A stretch of 64,000 nucleotides of DNA from Microbacterium sp. 3J1 (GCF_001049495.1 NZ_CDWI01000014.1:186001-250000); one strand, 5' to 3'. Positions 50,314 through 60,313 are shown, counted from the first letter of the stretch. Notes: generated by a model from the sequence alone, not told the origin. Numbers and translations are program-made.

Positions 50314-50925
50314 ATGAGCGAGCAGCGCACCCGCCCCGTCATCTACGCCGTCTGGCTGATCATCGCGAGCGTCGTGGGCTGGTTCGCCGCCTTCCAGCTC
50401 ACGGTCGAGAAGTTCGCGCTGCTCGAGAATCCCTCCGATCCGCTGGCATGCGATCTGAGCCCGTTCATCCAGTGCAGCACGAACCTCGAGTCCTGGCAGG
50501 GCTCCGTCTTCGGCTTCCCGAACCCGATCATGGGGCTCGCCGGATGGATGGCTCCTCTGGTCGTCGGCGTCGCGATCCTCGCCGGCGCACGTTTCTCCCG
50601 GTGGTTCTGGGCCCTGTTCGGCGTCGGAGTGACCTTGGCGTTCGGCTTCGTGTGCTGGCTGATCGGCCAGAGCCTCTACGACCTGTTCGTGCTCTGCCCC
50701 TGGTGCATGGTCACCTGGGCGGTCACGATCCCGACGTTCTTCGCCACGATGGTGCATCTCACCCGCAACGGCACCTTCACCCGGAACGAGAAGGTCCGGG
50801 GGGCCGCGGACAAGGCGATGGTCTGGGTGCCCCTCGCCACGATCCTCGCCTTCGCGTTCATCATCGTCCTGGCGCAGTTGCAGGGCCTCGACTTCCTCGG
50901 CGAGATGGCCAAGCTCCTGTTCTGA
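50314..50925 (+). CDS. Vitamin K epoxide reductase family protein
   Basis: Bacterial VKOR homologues reoxidise secreted thiol oxidoreductases using quinones. The 203-residue protein has four to five membrane segments. It has the periplasmic Cys pair (LACDLSPFIQCS, nine residues apart), the Ser/Gly-rich SWQGSVFGFPNPIMG, and the redox CPWC motif. No DsbA-like domain is fused or adjacent. A GATAAT ends exactly 6 nt before the ATG but does not fit TANNNT, so leaderless initiation here is only possible. Confidence 0.9.
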   Translation: MSEQRTRPVIYAVWLIIASVVGWFAAFQLTVEKFALLENPSDPLACDLSPFIQCSTNLESWQGSVFGFPNPIMGLAGWMAPLVVGVAILAGARFSRWFWALFGVGVTLAFGFVCWLIGQSLYDLFVLCPWCMVTWAVTIPTFFATMVHLTRNGTFTRNEKVRGAADKAMVWVPLATILAFAFIIVLAQLQGLDFLGEMAKLLF

Positions 50926-50940
50926 CCCCCTGCTCGCACG

Positions 50941-50978
50941 ACGAAGCCCGCCGCACGGACTCGTGCGGCGGGCTTCGT
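50941..50978. terminator. Bidirectional terminator between VKOR and ndk
   Basis: A 16-bp perfect stem (50941-50956 with 50963-50978) with a 6-nt loop sits 15 nt after the VKOR stop and 16 nt after the convergent ndk stop. It can serve both. Confidence 0.85.
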
Positions 50979-50994
50979 CGTAACGCGGGACGGG

Positions 50995-51411
50995 TCAGTC
51001 GAACCAGATGCCGAGCTCCCGTGCGGCCGACTCGGGGCTGTCCGAGCCGTGGACGAGGTTCTGCTGCACCTTGAGACCCCAGTCGCGCCCGAAGTCGCCC
51101 CGGATCGTGCCGGGAGCAGCCGTGGTCGGGTCGGTCGTGCCGGCGAGCGAGCGGAAGCCCTCGATCACGCGGTTGCCTGCGAGTCGGATCGCGACCGACG
51201 GACCCGACAGCATGAACTCGAGGAGCGGCTCGTAGAACGGCTTTCCCTCGTGCTCCGCGTAGTGCGCGGCGAGGAGGTCGCGGTCGGGCTCGACGAGACG
51301 GATGTCGACGAGGGCGTACCCCTTCGACTCGATGCGCGCGAGGATCGCTCCGGTGAGGCCCCGGGCGACGCCGTCGGGCTTGACGAGGACGAGGGTTTCT
51401 TCAGTGGCCAT
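50995..51411 (-). CDS. ndk: Nucleoside diphosphate kinase
   Basis: Ndk balances nucleoside triphosphate pools by a phospho-His intermediate. The 138-residue protein starts MATEETLVLVKPDGVARGL and has the catalytic His in NLVHGSDSPESA. I used the ATG at 51411; the open frame to 51492 reads through the end of the DUF4233 gene. It is the last gene of ileS-folC-DUF4233-ndk. Confidence 0.97.
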   Translation of the reverse strand: MATEETLVLVKPDGVARGLTGAILARIESKGYALVDIRLVEPDRDLLAAHYAEHEGKPFYEPLLEFMLSGPSVAIRLAGNRVIEGFRSLAGTTDPTTAAPGTIRGDFGRDWGLKVQQNLVHGSDSPESAARELGIWFD

Positions 51412-51412
51412 G

Positions 51413-51844
51413 TCATTCACTCTCTGTCTGAGTCTCGGTCGCGGGCCCGGCGGGACGTCGTGCGTCCAATCGAGCCCCCATGATCGTCGCATATCCCCAC
51501 ATGCCGCCGAAAACGAGGACGACCATCAGGATCGCGGGGACGAGGATCGCGGACAGCGCGATGATCGCCTGGATCACCCACCCCGCGGGTATCGCCCACG
51601 GCTTCGTGATCATTCCGGCGATCGCGATGCACGCGAGACCGACCACGACTCCCCCGACGATGCCCCACCACTGCGGGATGCCCTCGGGGAGCGTCTTCAA
51701 CCCGAAGATCGTGAGACCGGCGAGGAAGACCACGATCGACTCGAAGCCGAGCACGATCGGCGCGAGCTTCTGCACGAGTGTCCGTGGCGGCCTCGCCGTG
51801 CGAGGAGGACGCGCGGCGGTCGGGTCCGAACTCACGCGCGCCAC
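51413..51844 (-). CDS. DUF4233 membrane protein
   Basis: The 143-residue protein has four membrane segments after a basic N-terminal tail and shows the DUF4233 pattern (VLGFESIVVFLAGLTIFGL). Genes of this family sit between folC and ndk throughout the actinobacteria; function is unknown. Two GTG starts are possible: 51844 or 51835. The latter overlaps the folC stop by GTGA. Confidence 0.85.
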   Translation of the reverse strand: MARVSSDPTAARPPRTARPPRTLVQKLAPIVLGFESIVVFLAGLTIFGLKTLPEGIPQWWGIVGGVVVGLACIAIAGMITKPWAIPAGWVIQAIIALSAILVPAILMVVLVFGGMWGYATIMGARLDARRPAGPATETQTESE

Positions 51845-53184
51845 CCGGACTTCCAGTCCTCTTCCTCTGCCAGGGTGATCGCCTCACCGGCGAGAACGAC
51901 GGAACCGGCGATGATGACGGCGCGGCGATCAGACGACGCCGCCCATTCGCGGGCCGCGTCCGCAGCCTCAGCGAGAGTCGCGTGCACGGTGGCGCGGCGC
52001 CCCGTCGCCTCGACCAGATCGGCGATGACGTCGGCGTCGCTGGCGCGATCCGACTCCGGGATCGTCGCGAACACATGAGCCGTCGCCGGCGCGAGTTCGG
52101 CCACGATCCCCGCTGCGTCCTTGTCGGCCAGGATGCCGAGCACGAGGCCCCACTCGTCGAAGTCGAAGCTGTCGTCCATCGCCTGGACGAGAGCACGCGC
52201 CCCGTGGGGGTTGTGCGCGCCGTCGACGATGACCGTCGGCGAGATGCCGAGCAGCTGCAGGCGCCCGGGGGACGTGGCTCCCTGAAGACCCTCGGACATG
52301 ATGTCGTCTGCGATGCGCTGCTCGGCGCCGCCGATGAGGGATTCGACCGCGGCCACGGCGAGAGCGGCGTTGTGGCCCTGGTGCGCTCCGTACTGAGGCA
52401 GGTACTCCTCGACGTACTGTCCGGCGAGCCCGCGGATGGTCAGCAGCTGCCCGCCGACCGCGAGCTTCTGATCGGCGAGACCGAAGTCGTCTCCCTCGAA
52501 CACGATGGTGGCGTTCCTCTCGGCAGCGACACGCCGCAGAACCTCGGCCGCCTCGGCGGGCTGCTGCGCCGAGACGACGGCGGCGCCCTCTTTGATGATC
52601 CCGGCCTTGACCTGCGCGATCTTCGCGACCGTGTCGCCCAGCCTGTCGGCGTGGTCGATGGCGATCGGCGCGAACACGGCGACGTCTCCGTCGGCGGTGT
52701 TCGTGGAATCCCATTCCCCACCCATGCCCACCTCGAGCACGAGGACGTCGACCGGTGCGTCGGCGACCGCGACGAAGGCGAGCACAGTCAGCAGCTCGAA
52801 GAAGGTGAGCGGCTCCTCGCCCGCAGCCGTGAGCTCGTCGTCGACGATCCCCACGAACGGCTCGATCTCGTCCCAGGCATCGGCCACCGCGTCATCCGCG
52901 ATGGGTTCGCCGTCGATCATGATCCGCTCGGTGAAGCGCTCGAGGTGCGGACTCGTGAACAGGCCCGTGCGGAGTCCGTGGGCGCGGAGCAGGCTCTCGA
53001 TCATCCGTGCGGTCGAGGTCTTGCCGTTCGTCCCGGTGATGTGCACGACGCGGTAGGTGCGCTGCGGGTCGTCGAGGTACTCGAGGACCCGTGCCGTGCG
53101 CTCCTTCCGGGGCTGCACCCACCGCTCCCCCGCGCGGCTCAGCAGCGTCTCGTAGACGGCATCCGCCCTGTCGCGTGCGCTCAT
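51832..53184 (-). CDS. folC: Folylpolyglutamate synthase / dihydrofolate synthase
   Basis: FolC adds glutamate to dihydropteroate or folate. The 450-residue Mur-ligase-type enzyme has the ATP loop [28 protein letters not shown], and DGAHNPHGA in the C-terminal domain. Its start overlaps the ileS stop (ATGA). Confidence 0.95.
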   Translation of the reverse strand: MSARDRADAVYETLLSRAGERWVQPRKERTARVLEYLDDPQRTYRVVHITGTNGKTSTARMIESLLRAHGLRTGLFTSPHLERFTERIMIDGEPIADDAVADAWDEIEPFVGIVDDELTAAGEEPLTFFELLTVLAFVAVADAPVDVLVLEVGMGGEWDSTNTADGDVAVFAPIAIDHADRLGDTVAKIAQVKAGIIKEGAAVVSAQQPAEAAEVLRRVAAERNATIVFEGDDFGLADQKLAVGGQLLTIRGLAGQYVEEYLPQYGAHQGHNAALAVAAVESLIGGAEQRIADDIMSEGLQGATSPGRLQLLGISPTVIVDGAHNPHGARALVQAMDDSFDFDEWGLVLGILADKDAAGIVAELAPATAHVFATIPESDRASDADVIADLVEATGRRATVHATLAEAADAAREWAASSDRRAVIIAGSVVLAGEAITLAEEEDWKSGWRA

Positions 53185-56100
53185 GCCGACGCTCCTTCCC
53201 TCACGACGGCCGTGGCGTCGATGGTGACGATGATCGGGCCCTTCGAGGATCCCAGCGCCCTGGCGCCGGTGCGGAAGACGCCGTCGCCGGGGCTCCGGAT
53301 GTCGTCCACCACGGCGTCCAGCCCGTCCGTCGGCTGGGCGGCGAAGGCGATGGCGAGCGTCTCACGGGAGATCAGCTCGGAATGCGCCGTCAGTGCGGCC
53401 GCGTCCTCCGGCGTCGCGTTGAGCGCCAGCACGATCCGGTCGCTGACGTCGAGACCGGCGTTCTTGCGGGCCTCCTGGACCACGCGGATCGCGTCCCTGG
53501 CCAGACCCTCGGCCTCGAGCTCGGGCGTCGTCTGCGTGTCGAGCAGCACGAACCCGCCGGCGGGGACGATCGCGAGCGCCTCCCCCTCCGGGCGTCCGGC
53601 GGTCTCGAGCGCCAGCTCGTACTCCGACGGCTCGAGCGCGATGCCTCCCGCCGTCACGACGCCGTCGACCTCCGACCAGTCACCGGACTTCGCGGCCTTG
53701 ATGACGGTCTGCACGTTCTTGCCGAGACGCGGACCGGCCGCGCGCGCGTTCACGCTCAGTCGATGACTGATGCCGTAGTCGCCGGCGGTCGACTCGGTGA
53801 GCTGCACGAGCTCGACCGACTTCACGTTGAGCTCGTCGCGGAGGATGTCCTCGAATTGCGCCAGCTCCGCCGCCACCGGTGAGACGACCGTGAGGCGGGC
53901 GAGCGGCAGGCGGACGCGGAGCTTCTCCTTCTTGCGCAGCGCGTTGCCGACGCTCGACAGGTCCCGCACGGCGTCCATCGCGTCGCGGATGTCGTCGGCG
54001 GCGGGGAACACGTCGGCGTCCGGCCAGTCCTGCAGGTGGACGCTGCGGCCGCCCGTGAGCCCCTGCCACACGCGCTCGCTGATGAGCGGCACGAGGGGCG
54101 CGGCGACGCGGGTCAGAGTCTCGAGCACCGTGTACAGGGTGTCGAAGCAGTCGATCCTCGACCCCGAGTCTGCCGACGGGTCCCAGAACCTGTCACGCGA
54201 ACGGCGGATGTACCAGTTGGTCAGCACCTCGGCGAAGTCGCGCAGACGAGCGGATGCCGTCGTGGAGTCGAGTCCTTCGAGATCACTCCGCACGTCGCGG
54301 ACGAGCTCGCCGAGGCGGGCCAGGATGTACCGGTCGAGCACGTCGGTCGAATCGGTCCGCCAGGTCGCCTCGTACCCCTCGGCGGACGCGGCGTTCGCGT
54401 ACGTCGAGAAGAAGTACCACGAGCTCCACAGCGGCAGCAGGAACTCCCGCACACCGGCGCGGATGCCCTCCTCTGTCACCGCGAGGTTACCGCCGCGCAG
54501 CACCGAGCTCGACATGAGGAACCAGCGCATCGCGTCGGACCCGTCACGATCGAGCACCTCGGACACGTCCGGGTAGTTGCGCAGCGACTTCGACATCTTG
54601 TAGCCGTCGCTGCCCAGCACGATGCCGTGGCAGCTCACCCCGGTGAACGCGGGCCGGTCGAAGAGCGCCGTCGACAGCACATGCATGACGTAGAACCAGC
54701 CGCGCGTCTGCCCGATGTACTCGACGATGAAGTCGGCGGGGGCGTGCGAGTCGAACCACTCCTGGTTCTCGAACGGGTAGTGCACCTGCGCATACGGCAT
54801 CGACCCGGAGTCGAACCACACGTCGAAGACGTCCTCGATGCGGCGCATGGTGCTGTTGCCGGTGGGGTCGTCGGGGTTCGGACGGGTGAGGTCGTCGATG
54901 TACGGCCGGTGCAGGTCGATCTCACCCTCTGGGTTGCGCGGGAGGGTGCCGAAGTCGCGCTCCAGCTCCTCGAGCGACCCGTAGGCGTCGACGCGCGGGT
55001 ACTCCGGGTCGTCGCTCTTCCAGATCGGGATCGGCGAGCCCCAGTAGCGGTTGCGGCTGATCGACCAGTCGCGCGCGCCCTCGAGCCACTTGCCGAACTG
55101 GCCGTGCTTGACGTTCTCGGGCACCCAGGTGATCTGCTCGTTGTTCGCCAGCAGGTCGTCCTTGATGTCCGTGACGCGGATGAACCAGCTTGACACGGCC
55201 TTGTAGATGAGGGGGTTCCGGCAGCGCCAGCAGTGCGGGTAGGAGTGCACGTAGCTCTGCTCGCGCAGCAGCCGACCTTCGCCGCGCAGCAAGCGGATGA
55301 GCGGAGTGTTCGCGTCCATCCAGAGCTGTCCGGCCACGTCGGTGACGTTCGGGAGGAACTTGCCGCCGTCGTCGAGCGACAGGATGGTGGGGATGCCCGC
55401 GGCTCCCGCCACCCGCTGGTCGTCCTCACCGTAGGCCGGGGCCTGATGGACGATGCCGGTGCCGTCGCTGACCGTCACGTAGTCGTCGACCAGGATGCGC
55501 CACGCGTTCTCCGTGCCGTAGGTCTCGGCATCCGCGTAGTAGTCGAACAGGCGGTCGTAGGTGACGTCCTGCAGCTCGGCACCGCGCACGGTCTGATCGA
55601 CCGCGGCGAGCGCGTCCTCGGCGCTCTCGTATCCGAGGTCCTTCGCGTAGCCGGCGACGAGCTCCCTGGCGAGGAGGTAGCGGTGCGCGGAGGCCTCGAC
55701 GACGGCATCCGTCGTTCCCGCCGCCGCGTGCACGTCGGCCGCGCCGTGCGGGCCCGCCGGGAGCACGACGTACTCGATGTCGGGTCCCACGGCGAGCGCG
55801 AGGTTCGTGGGGAGGGTCCAGGGTGTCGTGGTCCAGGCGAGGGCGCGGACGGCGGTCAGCCCGAGAGCCTCGGCCTTGGCGCCGGTGAGCGGGAACGTGA
55901 CGGTGACGGACGAGTCCTGGCGGTTCTGGTAGACGTCGTCGTCCATGCGCAGTTCGTGCGCCGAGAGGGGGGTCTCGTCGCGCCAGCAGTACGGGAGCAC
56001 CCGGTAGCCCTCGTACGCGAGGCCCTTGTCGTAGAGAGTCTTGAACGCCCAGAGGACGCTCTCCATGTATCCCAGGTCGAGCGTCTTGTACCCATGCTCG

Positions 56101-56585
56101 AAATCGACCCAGCGCGCCTGGCGGGTCACGTAGTCCTGCCACTCGTGCGTGTACTTGAGCACCGAGTTCTTCGCCTTCGCGTTGAAGACGTCGATGCCCA
56201 TGTCCTCGATCTCGCTCTTCTCGGTGATGCCGAGCTGCTTCATCGCCTCGAGCTCGGCCGGGAGACCGTGCGTGTCCCAGCCGAAGACGCGGTCGACCTT
56301 CTTGCCGAGCATCGTCTGGAAGCGCGGGAAGACATCCTTGGCGTAACCCGTGAGCAGGTGCCCGTAGTGGGGCAGGCCGTTCGCGAACGGCGGCCCGTCG
56401 TAGAACACCCACTCGTCCGCGCCCTCGCGCTGCTCGATGGAGGCGCGGAAGGTCTCGTCGGCCTGCCAGAAGTCGAGCACCTCCTGCTCGATCTCGGGGA
56501 ACCGGGGGCTCGGTGCGACCCCCCGGGTCGCTGAGCTTGCCGAAGCGTCGGCGGCGGGGCCGAAGGAGGAACGCGGGTAGGTCAT
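53181..56585 (-). CDS. ileS: Isoleucyl-tRNA synthetase
   Basis: IleRS charges and edits tRNA-Ile. The protein is 1134 residues from the ATG at 56585 and has a long N-terminal tail before the core. HYGH appears in [13 protein letters not shown], and KMSKS in [13 protein letters not shown]. The length and HYGH form fit the type 2 (eukaryotic-like) IleRS of actinobacteria, a type often naturally mupirocin-tolerant; resistance here is inference only. The frame running upstream to 56684 crosses the T-box and is not coding. Expression is expected to follow uncharged tRNA-Ile. Confidence 0.96.
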   Translation of the reverse strand: MTYPRSSFGPAADASASSATRGVAPSPRFPEIEQEVLDFWQADETFRASIEQREGADEWVFYDGPPFANGLPHYGHLLTGYAKDVFPRFQTMLGKKVDRVFGWDTHGLPAELEAMKQLGITEKSEIEDMGIDVFNAKAKNSVLKYTHEWQDYVTRQARWVDFEHGYKTLDLGYMESVLWAFKTLYDKGLAYEGYRVLPYCWRDETPLSAHELRMDDDVYQNRQDSSVTVTFPLTGAKAEALGLTAVRALAWTTTPWTLPTNLALAVGPDIEYVVLPAGPHGAADVHAAAGTTDAVVEASAHRYLLARELVAGYAKDLGYESAEDALAAVDQTVRGAELQDVTYDRLFDYYADAETYGTENAWRILVDDYVTVSDGTGIVHQAPAYGEDDQRVAGAAGIPTILSLDDGGKFLPNVTDVAGQLWMDANTPLIRLLRGEGRLLREQSYVHSYPHCWRCRNPLIYKAVSSWFIRVTDIKDDLLANNEQITWVPENVKHGQFGKWLEGARDWSISRNRYWGSPIPIWKSDDPEYPRVDAYGSLEELERDFGTLPRNPEGEIDLHRPYIDDLTRPNPDDPTGNSTMRRIEDVFDVWFDSGSMPYAQVHYPFENQEWFDSHAPADFIVEYIGQTRGWFYVMHVLSTALFDRPAFTGVSCHGIVLGSDGYKMSKSLRNYPDVSEVLDRDGSDAMRWFLMSSSVLRGGNLAVTEEGIRAGVREFLLPLWSSWYFFSTYANAASAEGYEATWRTDSTDVLDRYILARLGELVRDVRSDLEGLDSTTASARLRDFAEVLTNWYIRRSRDRFWDPSADSGSRIDCFDTLYTVLETLTRVAAPLVPLISERVWQGLTGGRSVHLQDWPDADVFPAADDIRDAMDAVRDLSSVGNALRKKEKLRVRLPLARLTVVSPVAAELAQFEDILRDELNVKSVELVQLTESTAGDYGISHRLSVNARAAGPRLGKNVQTVIKAAKSGDWSEVDGVVTAGGIALEPSEYELALETAGRPEGEALAIVPAGGFVLLDTQTTPELEAEGLARDAIRVVQEARKNAGLDVSDRIVLALNATPEDAAALTAHSELISRETLAIAFAAQPTDGLDAVVDDIRSPGDGVFRTGARALGSSKGPIIVTIDATAVVREGASA

Positions 56586-56793
56586 GTCGTCTCGCAGGAG
56601 TCGTGGCGGATGCTGCTGCGAGGACGATCCGTCCGGATTGTCGTTCCGGGGAACCGCGGTACCACCTCGCGTGCCGCGCCTCACGGCGGGGCCACTCTCA
56701 CTGCGGCTGTGACGGGCCTGCCCCGCTCGGTTCTACTGGGTCTCGCGACCGTTCTTCCGAGAGCTCCCCGGTGATGGCCGGATCGATGCTCGT
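56586..56793 (-). promoter_or_regulatory. T-box riboswitch of ileS (translational, actinobacterial type)
   Basis: The leader shows the T-box core GAGGTGGTACCGCGG (about 56668-56654), which binds the tRNA 3' end. It also has the Stem I elements GGAAGAAC and AGTAGAACCGAGCGGG, and a likely AUC (Ile) specifier in CCATCACCGG (specifier at 56775-56773). A stem formed by 56627-56616 and 56597-56587 (11 pairs, one bulge) would mask the ribosome site and end 2 nt before the ATG, which fits translational control. The class is known for actinobacterial ileS. Confidence 0.92.
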
Positions 56794-56799
56794 GCGTCC

Positions 56800-56805
56800 A
56801 TTGTA
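56800..56805 (-). promoter_or_regulatory. -10 element of ileS
   Basis: TACAAT on the minus strand is a close match to TATAAT and predicts a start near 56793, directly ahead of T-box Stem I. The -35 region is poor. Confidence 0.6.
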
Positions 56806-56822
56806 CGCGCGTGCGCTCCCTG

Positions 56823-56893
56823 ACGCTCGCCTCGTCGCTCCTCTCGTCGCTCTCCCTCGCCGCTCTCGCTCGCCGCTCCTCTCGTCGCGTGCA
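56823..56893. repeat. Low-complexity CTCGTCGCTC-type repeat
   Basis: Variants of CTCGTCGCTC and CTCGCCGCTC are repeated about seven times; the minus strand is purine-rich (GAGCGACGAG). It lies upstream of the ileS -10. Between here and the next gene (57010) only the left copy of a direct repeat (56889-56975) is seen. Confidence 0.7.
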
Positions 56894-56975
56894 CCGCCGA
56901 AGTCCGTGTGCACCTCCGGAGGCCGCTCTCGAGGAATACCGCCTCGGGAAGCGCCCACGGCCTTGCGAGGCGCCC
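56889..56975 (+). repeat. Left copy of a diverged direct repeat flanking the DUF559 gene
   Basis: It aligns with 57999-58066: both contain GTGC-CC-CCGAAGTCCGT, CTCGA-GAAT, GAAGCGC, GGCCT and AGGCGCCC in the same order. This copy has about 18 extra bases. It ends 35 nt from the stop of the DUF559 gene. Confidence 0.6.
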
Positions 56976-57009
56976 GTCCGCTTCGCCGCCCACAGGGCTT
57001 CGCGCTCGA

Positions 57010-57849
57010 TCACACCGCGCGATGCAACCCCTGCGCGACCGCGCGCATGATCAGATCCTGCACGACGTGCCAGTCGTACATGATCTGCGCGTAGGACACG
57101 CGGATGACGTGGTAGCCCATGAGCCGCAGTTCGGCATCGTGGCGGATGTCCTCGGAACGCTGCGCTCCGACGTGGTGCGCTCCGTCGATCTGGATGACGA
57201 GTCGATCGCCGACCAGCGTGTCGACCCGGTGGCCGGCTATCCAGATCTGCACCCTGATCGCGACGCGCAGCCACCGCAGGCGCTCCCTGACATAGGTCTC
57301 CAGCCCGGCATCCGAGAACGGCACCGCTCGATCGATGATTCGGCGCGCGGCGGGCTTCCATGAGTATCCGCGCAGCGCCTCGAGCGTGACCAGCGACCTC
57401 GTCAACGCCGATTCCCATGTGGCGAGCGCACGCTCGAAGGGCTCGCACTCGGCGATGAAGCCCAGCACGTTCTCGATCGGATCGACCAGGGCATCCGGAT
57501 GCCGGGGAACGACCGGCGTGCCCCGGTGCACCCGCGCCTCGAAGGGAATCCGCACGGACGCATTGTGAGCGACCGCGAAATGCGGCGGGCCGGAGCTGTC
57601 GTGCACCCAGAGTCCGAGGAGCTCGGCCTGCGTCCGGCAGGTGAGGACGACGCCGAGCCGGGCGGCCGCCACCTGAGTCTTCTCCGCATCCGCCTTCGCG
57701 ATCCACCCTCGACGAGGTCGGATGATGAGGCCGGTGCGGGCCGCGGCCTCGACGGTCCTCCGTGAGAAGCCGCTGTCCGTGATCACCGCGCTGCGGACCA
57801 CACCTCCGCGCTCCACGAGCAGCACGGACAGGTCATCGACGGTTCTCAT
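57010..57849 (-). CDS. AbiEi-like wHTH fused to a DUF559 (Vsr-like) nuclease domain
   Basis: From the ATG at 57849 (279 aa), the N-terminal part (DLSVLLVERGGVVRSAVITDSG and LIIRPRRGWIA) resembles the winged-helix of AbiEi-type antitoxins. The C-terminal part (HRVDTLVGDRLVIQIDGAHH and DAELRLMGYHVIRV) resembles DUF559/Vsr endonucleases. Possible active-site residues are Asp in HRVD and QID; the usual Glu is Gln here. Such fusions are numerous in Microbacteriaceae and of unknown role. No partner gene adjoins. The frame open to 58047 crosses the right repeat copy. Confidence 0.75.
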   Translation of the reverse strand: MRTVDDLSVLLVERGGVVRSAVITDSGFSRRTVEAAARTGLIIRPRRGWIAKADAEKTQVAAARLGVVLTCRTQAELLGLWVHDSSGPPHFAVAHNASVRIPFEARVHRGTPVVPRHPDALVDPIENVLGFIAECEPFERALATWESALTRSLVTLEALRGYSWKPAARRIIDRAVPFSDAGLETYVRERLRWLRVAIRVQIWIAGHRVDTLVGDRLVIQIDGAHHVGAQRSEDIRHDAELRLMGYHVIRVSYAQIMYDWHVVQDLIMRAVAQGLHRAV

Positions 57850-57998
57850 CCACCGAGTCTCGTGAACCGCTTCGGTGGCCGCGGCAAGCGCTGACCGAAA
57901 CCCCCGGCGACGGTGGACCACGATGCGCCCAGACCGATTGTGCAGGAGCGGTGGACGTCGGCATCCGAGCCCGGATGCCGCGCGCCTCGCGCGTCCTT

Positions 57999-58066
57999 GT
58001 GCGCCTCCGAAGTCCGTACTCGAAGAATCCGGCTCTGTGAAGCGCACATGGCCTCCCTAGGCGCCC
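57999..58066 (+). repeat. Right copy of the direct repeat flanking the DUF559 gene
   Basis: It aligns with 56889-56975 in direct orientation. The 315-nt region from 57850 to 58164 otherwise holds only this copy and the promoter of the pentapeptide gene. Confidence 0.6.
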
Positions 58067-58152
58067 AGCCGCAGCCCTCAACGCGCAGCCCGAGTCCGGA
58101 TGCCGGGCGCAGCCCCGACGCCCGGGGCCGACCGAGTGTCCGGGCCACGGCC

Positions 58153-58158
58153 TACGCT
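58153..58158 (+). promoter_or_regulatory. -10 element of the pentapeptide-repeat gene (leaderless)
   Basis: TACGCT ends exactly 6 nt before the ATG at 58165. Confidence 0.5.
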
Positions 58159-58164
58159 CGACCC

Positions 58165-58815
58165 ATGCCTCGCACTCCCGACTCCCCCATCGCGCCCCGA
58201 GTCTCGCCGCCCGACCTGCCTCCCCGGCTCGAAGACGCCTCGCCGGCCCGCGGCGCCGACCTGCTCGCGGCACGCCTCGATCTCAGCGGAGCAGCCGACC
58301 TCGCGCACGCCTCCCTCGAGCAGTGCGAGATCTCCGCCGACGCCGACGAGGTGGACCTCACCGGGGCGACGCTCATCGATGTCTCGATCGCCGGGGCGCG
58401 CATCGCCTCTCTGCGGATGCGGGATGCGAGCGTCCGCCGCGTCCGCATCAGCGGCGGCCGCATCGGCACGATCGATCTGAGCGGCGCGCGCATCGACGAG
58501 CTCGAGCTCCACGACGTTCGGATCGACTACCTGAACCTCGGCGGCACCCGCGCCACCGATGTGACGGTCTCGACCTGCGGCATCCGTACACTCGACATGC
58601 CGCAGGCCGAGCTCACCCGCGTGCGCTTCACCGACACGCGCACCGACGAGGTCGACCCCAGAGGGATGCGGGCCAAGGACGTCGACCTCCGCGGGCTCGA
58701 CGCCCTGGCCTTCCTCGACGCGAACAGCCTTCGGGGAACCACCCTGAGCACCACGCAGGTGCAGCAGCTCGCCCCGCTGTTCGCAGACGGCCTCGGCATC
58801 CAGGTCAGGGACTGA
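58165..58815 (+). CDS. Pentapeptide-repeat-like protein
   Basis: The 216-residue protein has an N-terminal Pro-rich tail, then irregular five-residue periodicity from about residue 35 (units such as ADLAHASLE, VDLTGATL, IDLSGARI, VDLRGLDAL). Leu/Ile stand at the centre and Asp/Ser/Thr around it, as in right-handed quadrilateral beta-helices. Family roles range from DNA mimicry to scaffolding, so none is assigned. The start is probably leaderless. It overlaps the convergent ATPase gene by 11 bp. Confidence 0.78.
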   Translation: MPRTPDSPIAPRVSPPDLPPRLEDASPARGADLLAARLDLSGAADLAHASLEQCEISADADEVDLTGATLIDVSIAGARIASLRMRDASVRRVRISGGRIGTIDLSGARIDELELHDVRIDYLNLGGTRATDVTVSTCGIRTLDMPQAELTRVRFTDTRTDEVDPRGMRAKDVDLRGLDALAFLDANSLRGTTLSTTQVQQLAPLFADGLGIQVRD

Positions 58816-60313
58816 CGGGGCCGTTCGCCTCCAGCAGCTCCCTCGTGAACGGATGCTGCGGAGCCGCGAACACGGCACCGACCGCGCCCTGCTCCACGAT
58901 CGCGCCGTCCTGCATGACCAGCACGTCGTCGGCGACGGCGCCGACCACGTCGAGGTCGTGCGACACGAAGATCATCGTGAGGTCGCGCTCGCGCTGGAGC
59001 CGCAGCAGCAGGCGCAGCACGAGCTCTCGAACCGACGGATCGAGGGCCGACACGGGTTCGTCCAGGACCAGGACCTCAGGATCCGCGGCGAGCGCTCTCG
59101 CGATGGCGGCCCGCTGACGCTGGCCCCCCGAGAGCGAGATCGGACGACGGGACGCGAGCGCCGGATCGAGATCCACCTCCTCGAGAAGGGCCTCCACCCG
59201 CGCGCTCCGTTCCGCCCGCGGCACCCCGCCTGCGGCAAGCGCCTCCCGCAGCGACCGTCCGATGCTCCATCGGGGGTCGAAGGCGCCGAGCGGATTCTGA
59301 TGCACGAGCTGGACGCGCCGCCTCCCGCGCCAGCGCAGCCCGCCGTCATCGGGCGCCTCGACACCGACGATCATCCGCGCGAGCGTCGTCTTGCCCGATC
59401 CGGATTCCCCGACCACGCCGAGGGTGCGCCCTTCGGCGACGGCGAACGATGCGTCGTGGACCGCGGCGATCCCGTCGAAGGTCTTCGTCACCCCCGTCGC
59501 CACGAGCACGGGATCGGTGGCGGCCTGCCGCTCCCCGCGCGGCTCATGCATGGTCGCGGCGATGAGCTGCCGGGTGTACGCGTGCTGCGGATTCCCGAGG
59601 ACGTCGGCGACCGTGCCGGATTCCACGACCACGCCGCCGCGCATCACGAGGACCCGATCGGCGATCCGTCGCACCGCGGCGAAGTCGTGGCTGATGAACA
59701 CCAGGGCCGTGCCCTGGTCGACGATGTCTCGCAGAAGACCCAGGATGCGTGCCTGCACGGTCGCGTCGAGCGCCGTCGTCGGCTCGTCGGCGACCAGGAC
59801 CGCCGGATCGGCCGCGAGAGCGGACGCGATCAGCGCCCGCTGCCGCAGGCCGCCGGAGAGTTCGTGCGGGTACTGCCGAGCACGACGGTCCGGGTCCGGC
59901 ATCCAGACGCGGCCCAGGAGCGCCCGCACGCGCCGGCGCAACTCCGCTCGCCCTCGAGCGAGACGGTGCAGCCGCACCGGCTCGGCGATCTCTGACCCGA
60001 TGCGCTGCAGCGGATCGAGCGACACCAGCGCATCCTGCGAGACGAGGGCTATGCGTGCGCCGCGAAGGGCCCGCCACCCTCGCTCGCCCAGGCGGGCGGC
60101 ATCTGTGCCGTCGACGACGAGCCGGTCGACGCCCACCCGCGCTCCCGCCGGCGTGAGGCCGAGCAGTGCGCGCGCCGTCAGGGACTTCCCCGCGCCCGAC
60201 TCGCCGACGATCGCCACGCATTCTCCGCGATCGACCGTCAGGGAGACACCGTCGACGACCGGGCCCGCGCCGAAGTCGATGCGGAGTCCCTCGAGCTCCA
60301 GAGCGGCGCTCAC
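58805..60313 (-). CDS. Dual ABC transporter ATPase (second oligopeptide importer)
   Basis: The 502-residue chain fuses two nucleotide-binding domains. Domain 1 has GESGAGKS, signature LSGGLRQRA and Walker B VLVADEP. Domain 2 has GESGSGKT, LSGGQRQRA and VLVLDEP. It is more compact than the 642-residue fusion at 16624 and lacks the Cys-rich linker. The GTG at 60313 overlaps the permease stop by GTGA; the frame open to 61129 runs antisense-free through the permease and is not coding. Confidence 0.92.
   Translation of the reverse strand: MSAALELEGLRIDFGAGPVVDGVSLTVDRGECVAIVGESGAGKSLTARALLGLTPAGARVGVDRLVVDGTDAARLGERGWRALRGARIALVSQDALVSLDPLQRIGSEIAEPVRLHRLARGRAELRRRVRALLGRVWMPDPDRRARQYPHELSGGLRQRALIASALAADPAVLVADEPTTALDATVQARILGLLRDIVDQGTALVFISHDFAAVRRIADRVLVMRGGVVVESGTVADVLGNPQHAYTRQLIAATMHEPRGERQAATDPVLVATGVTKTFDGIAAVHDASFAVAEGRTLGVVGESGSGKTTLARMIVGVEAPDDGGLRWRGRRRVQLVHQNPLGAFDPRWSIGRSLREALAAGGVPRAERSARVEALLEEVDLDPALASRRPISLSGGQRQRAAIARALAADPEVLVLDEPVSALDPSVRELVLRLLLRLQRERDLTMIFVSHDLDVVGAVADDVLVMQDGAIVEQGAVGAVFAAPQHPFTRELLEANGPVSP

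Noticed and set aside
57010..58815. Two-gene defence or toxin-antitoxin system (DUF559 gene plus pentapeptide gene)
   Set aside because: The genes are on opposite strands, separated by over 300 bp with separate promoters, and neither has a recognised partner.
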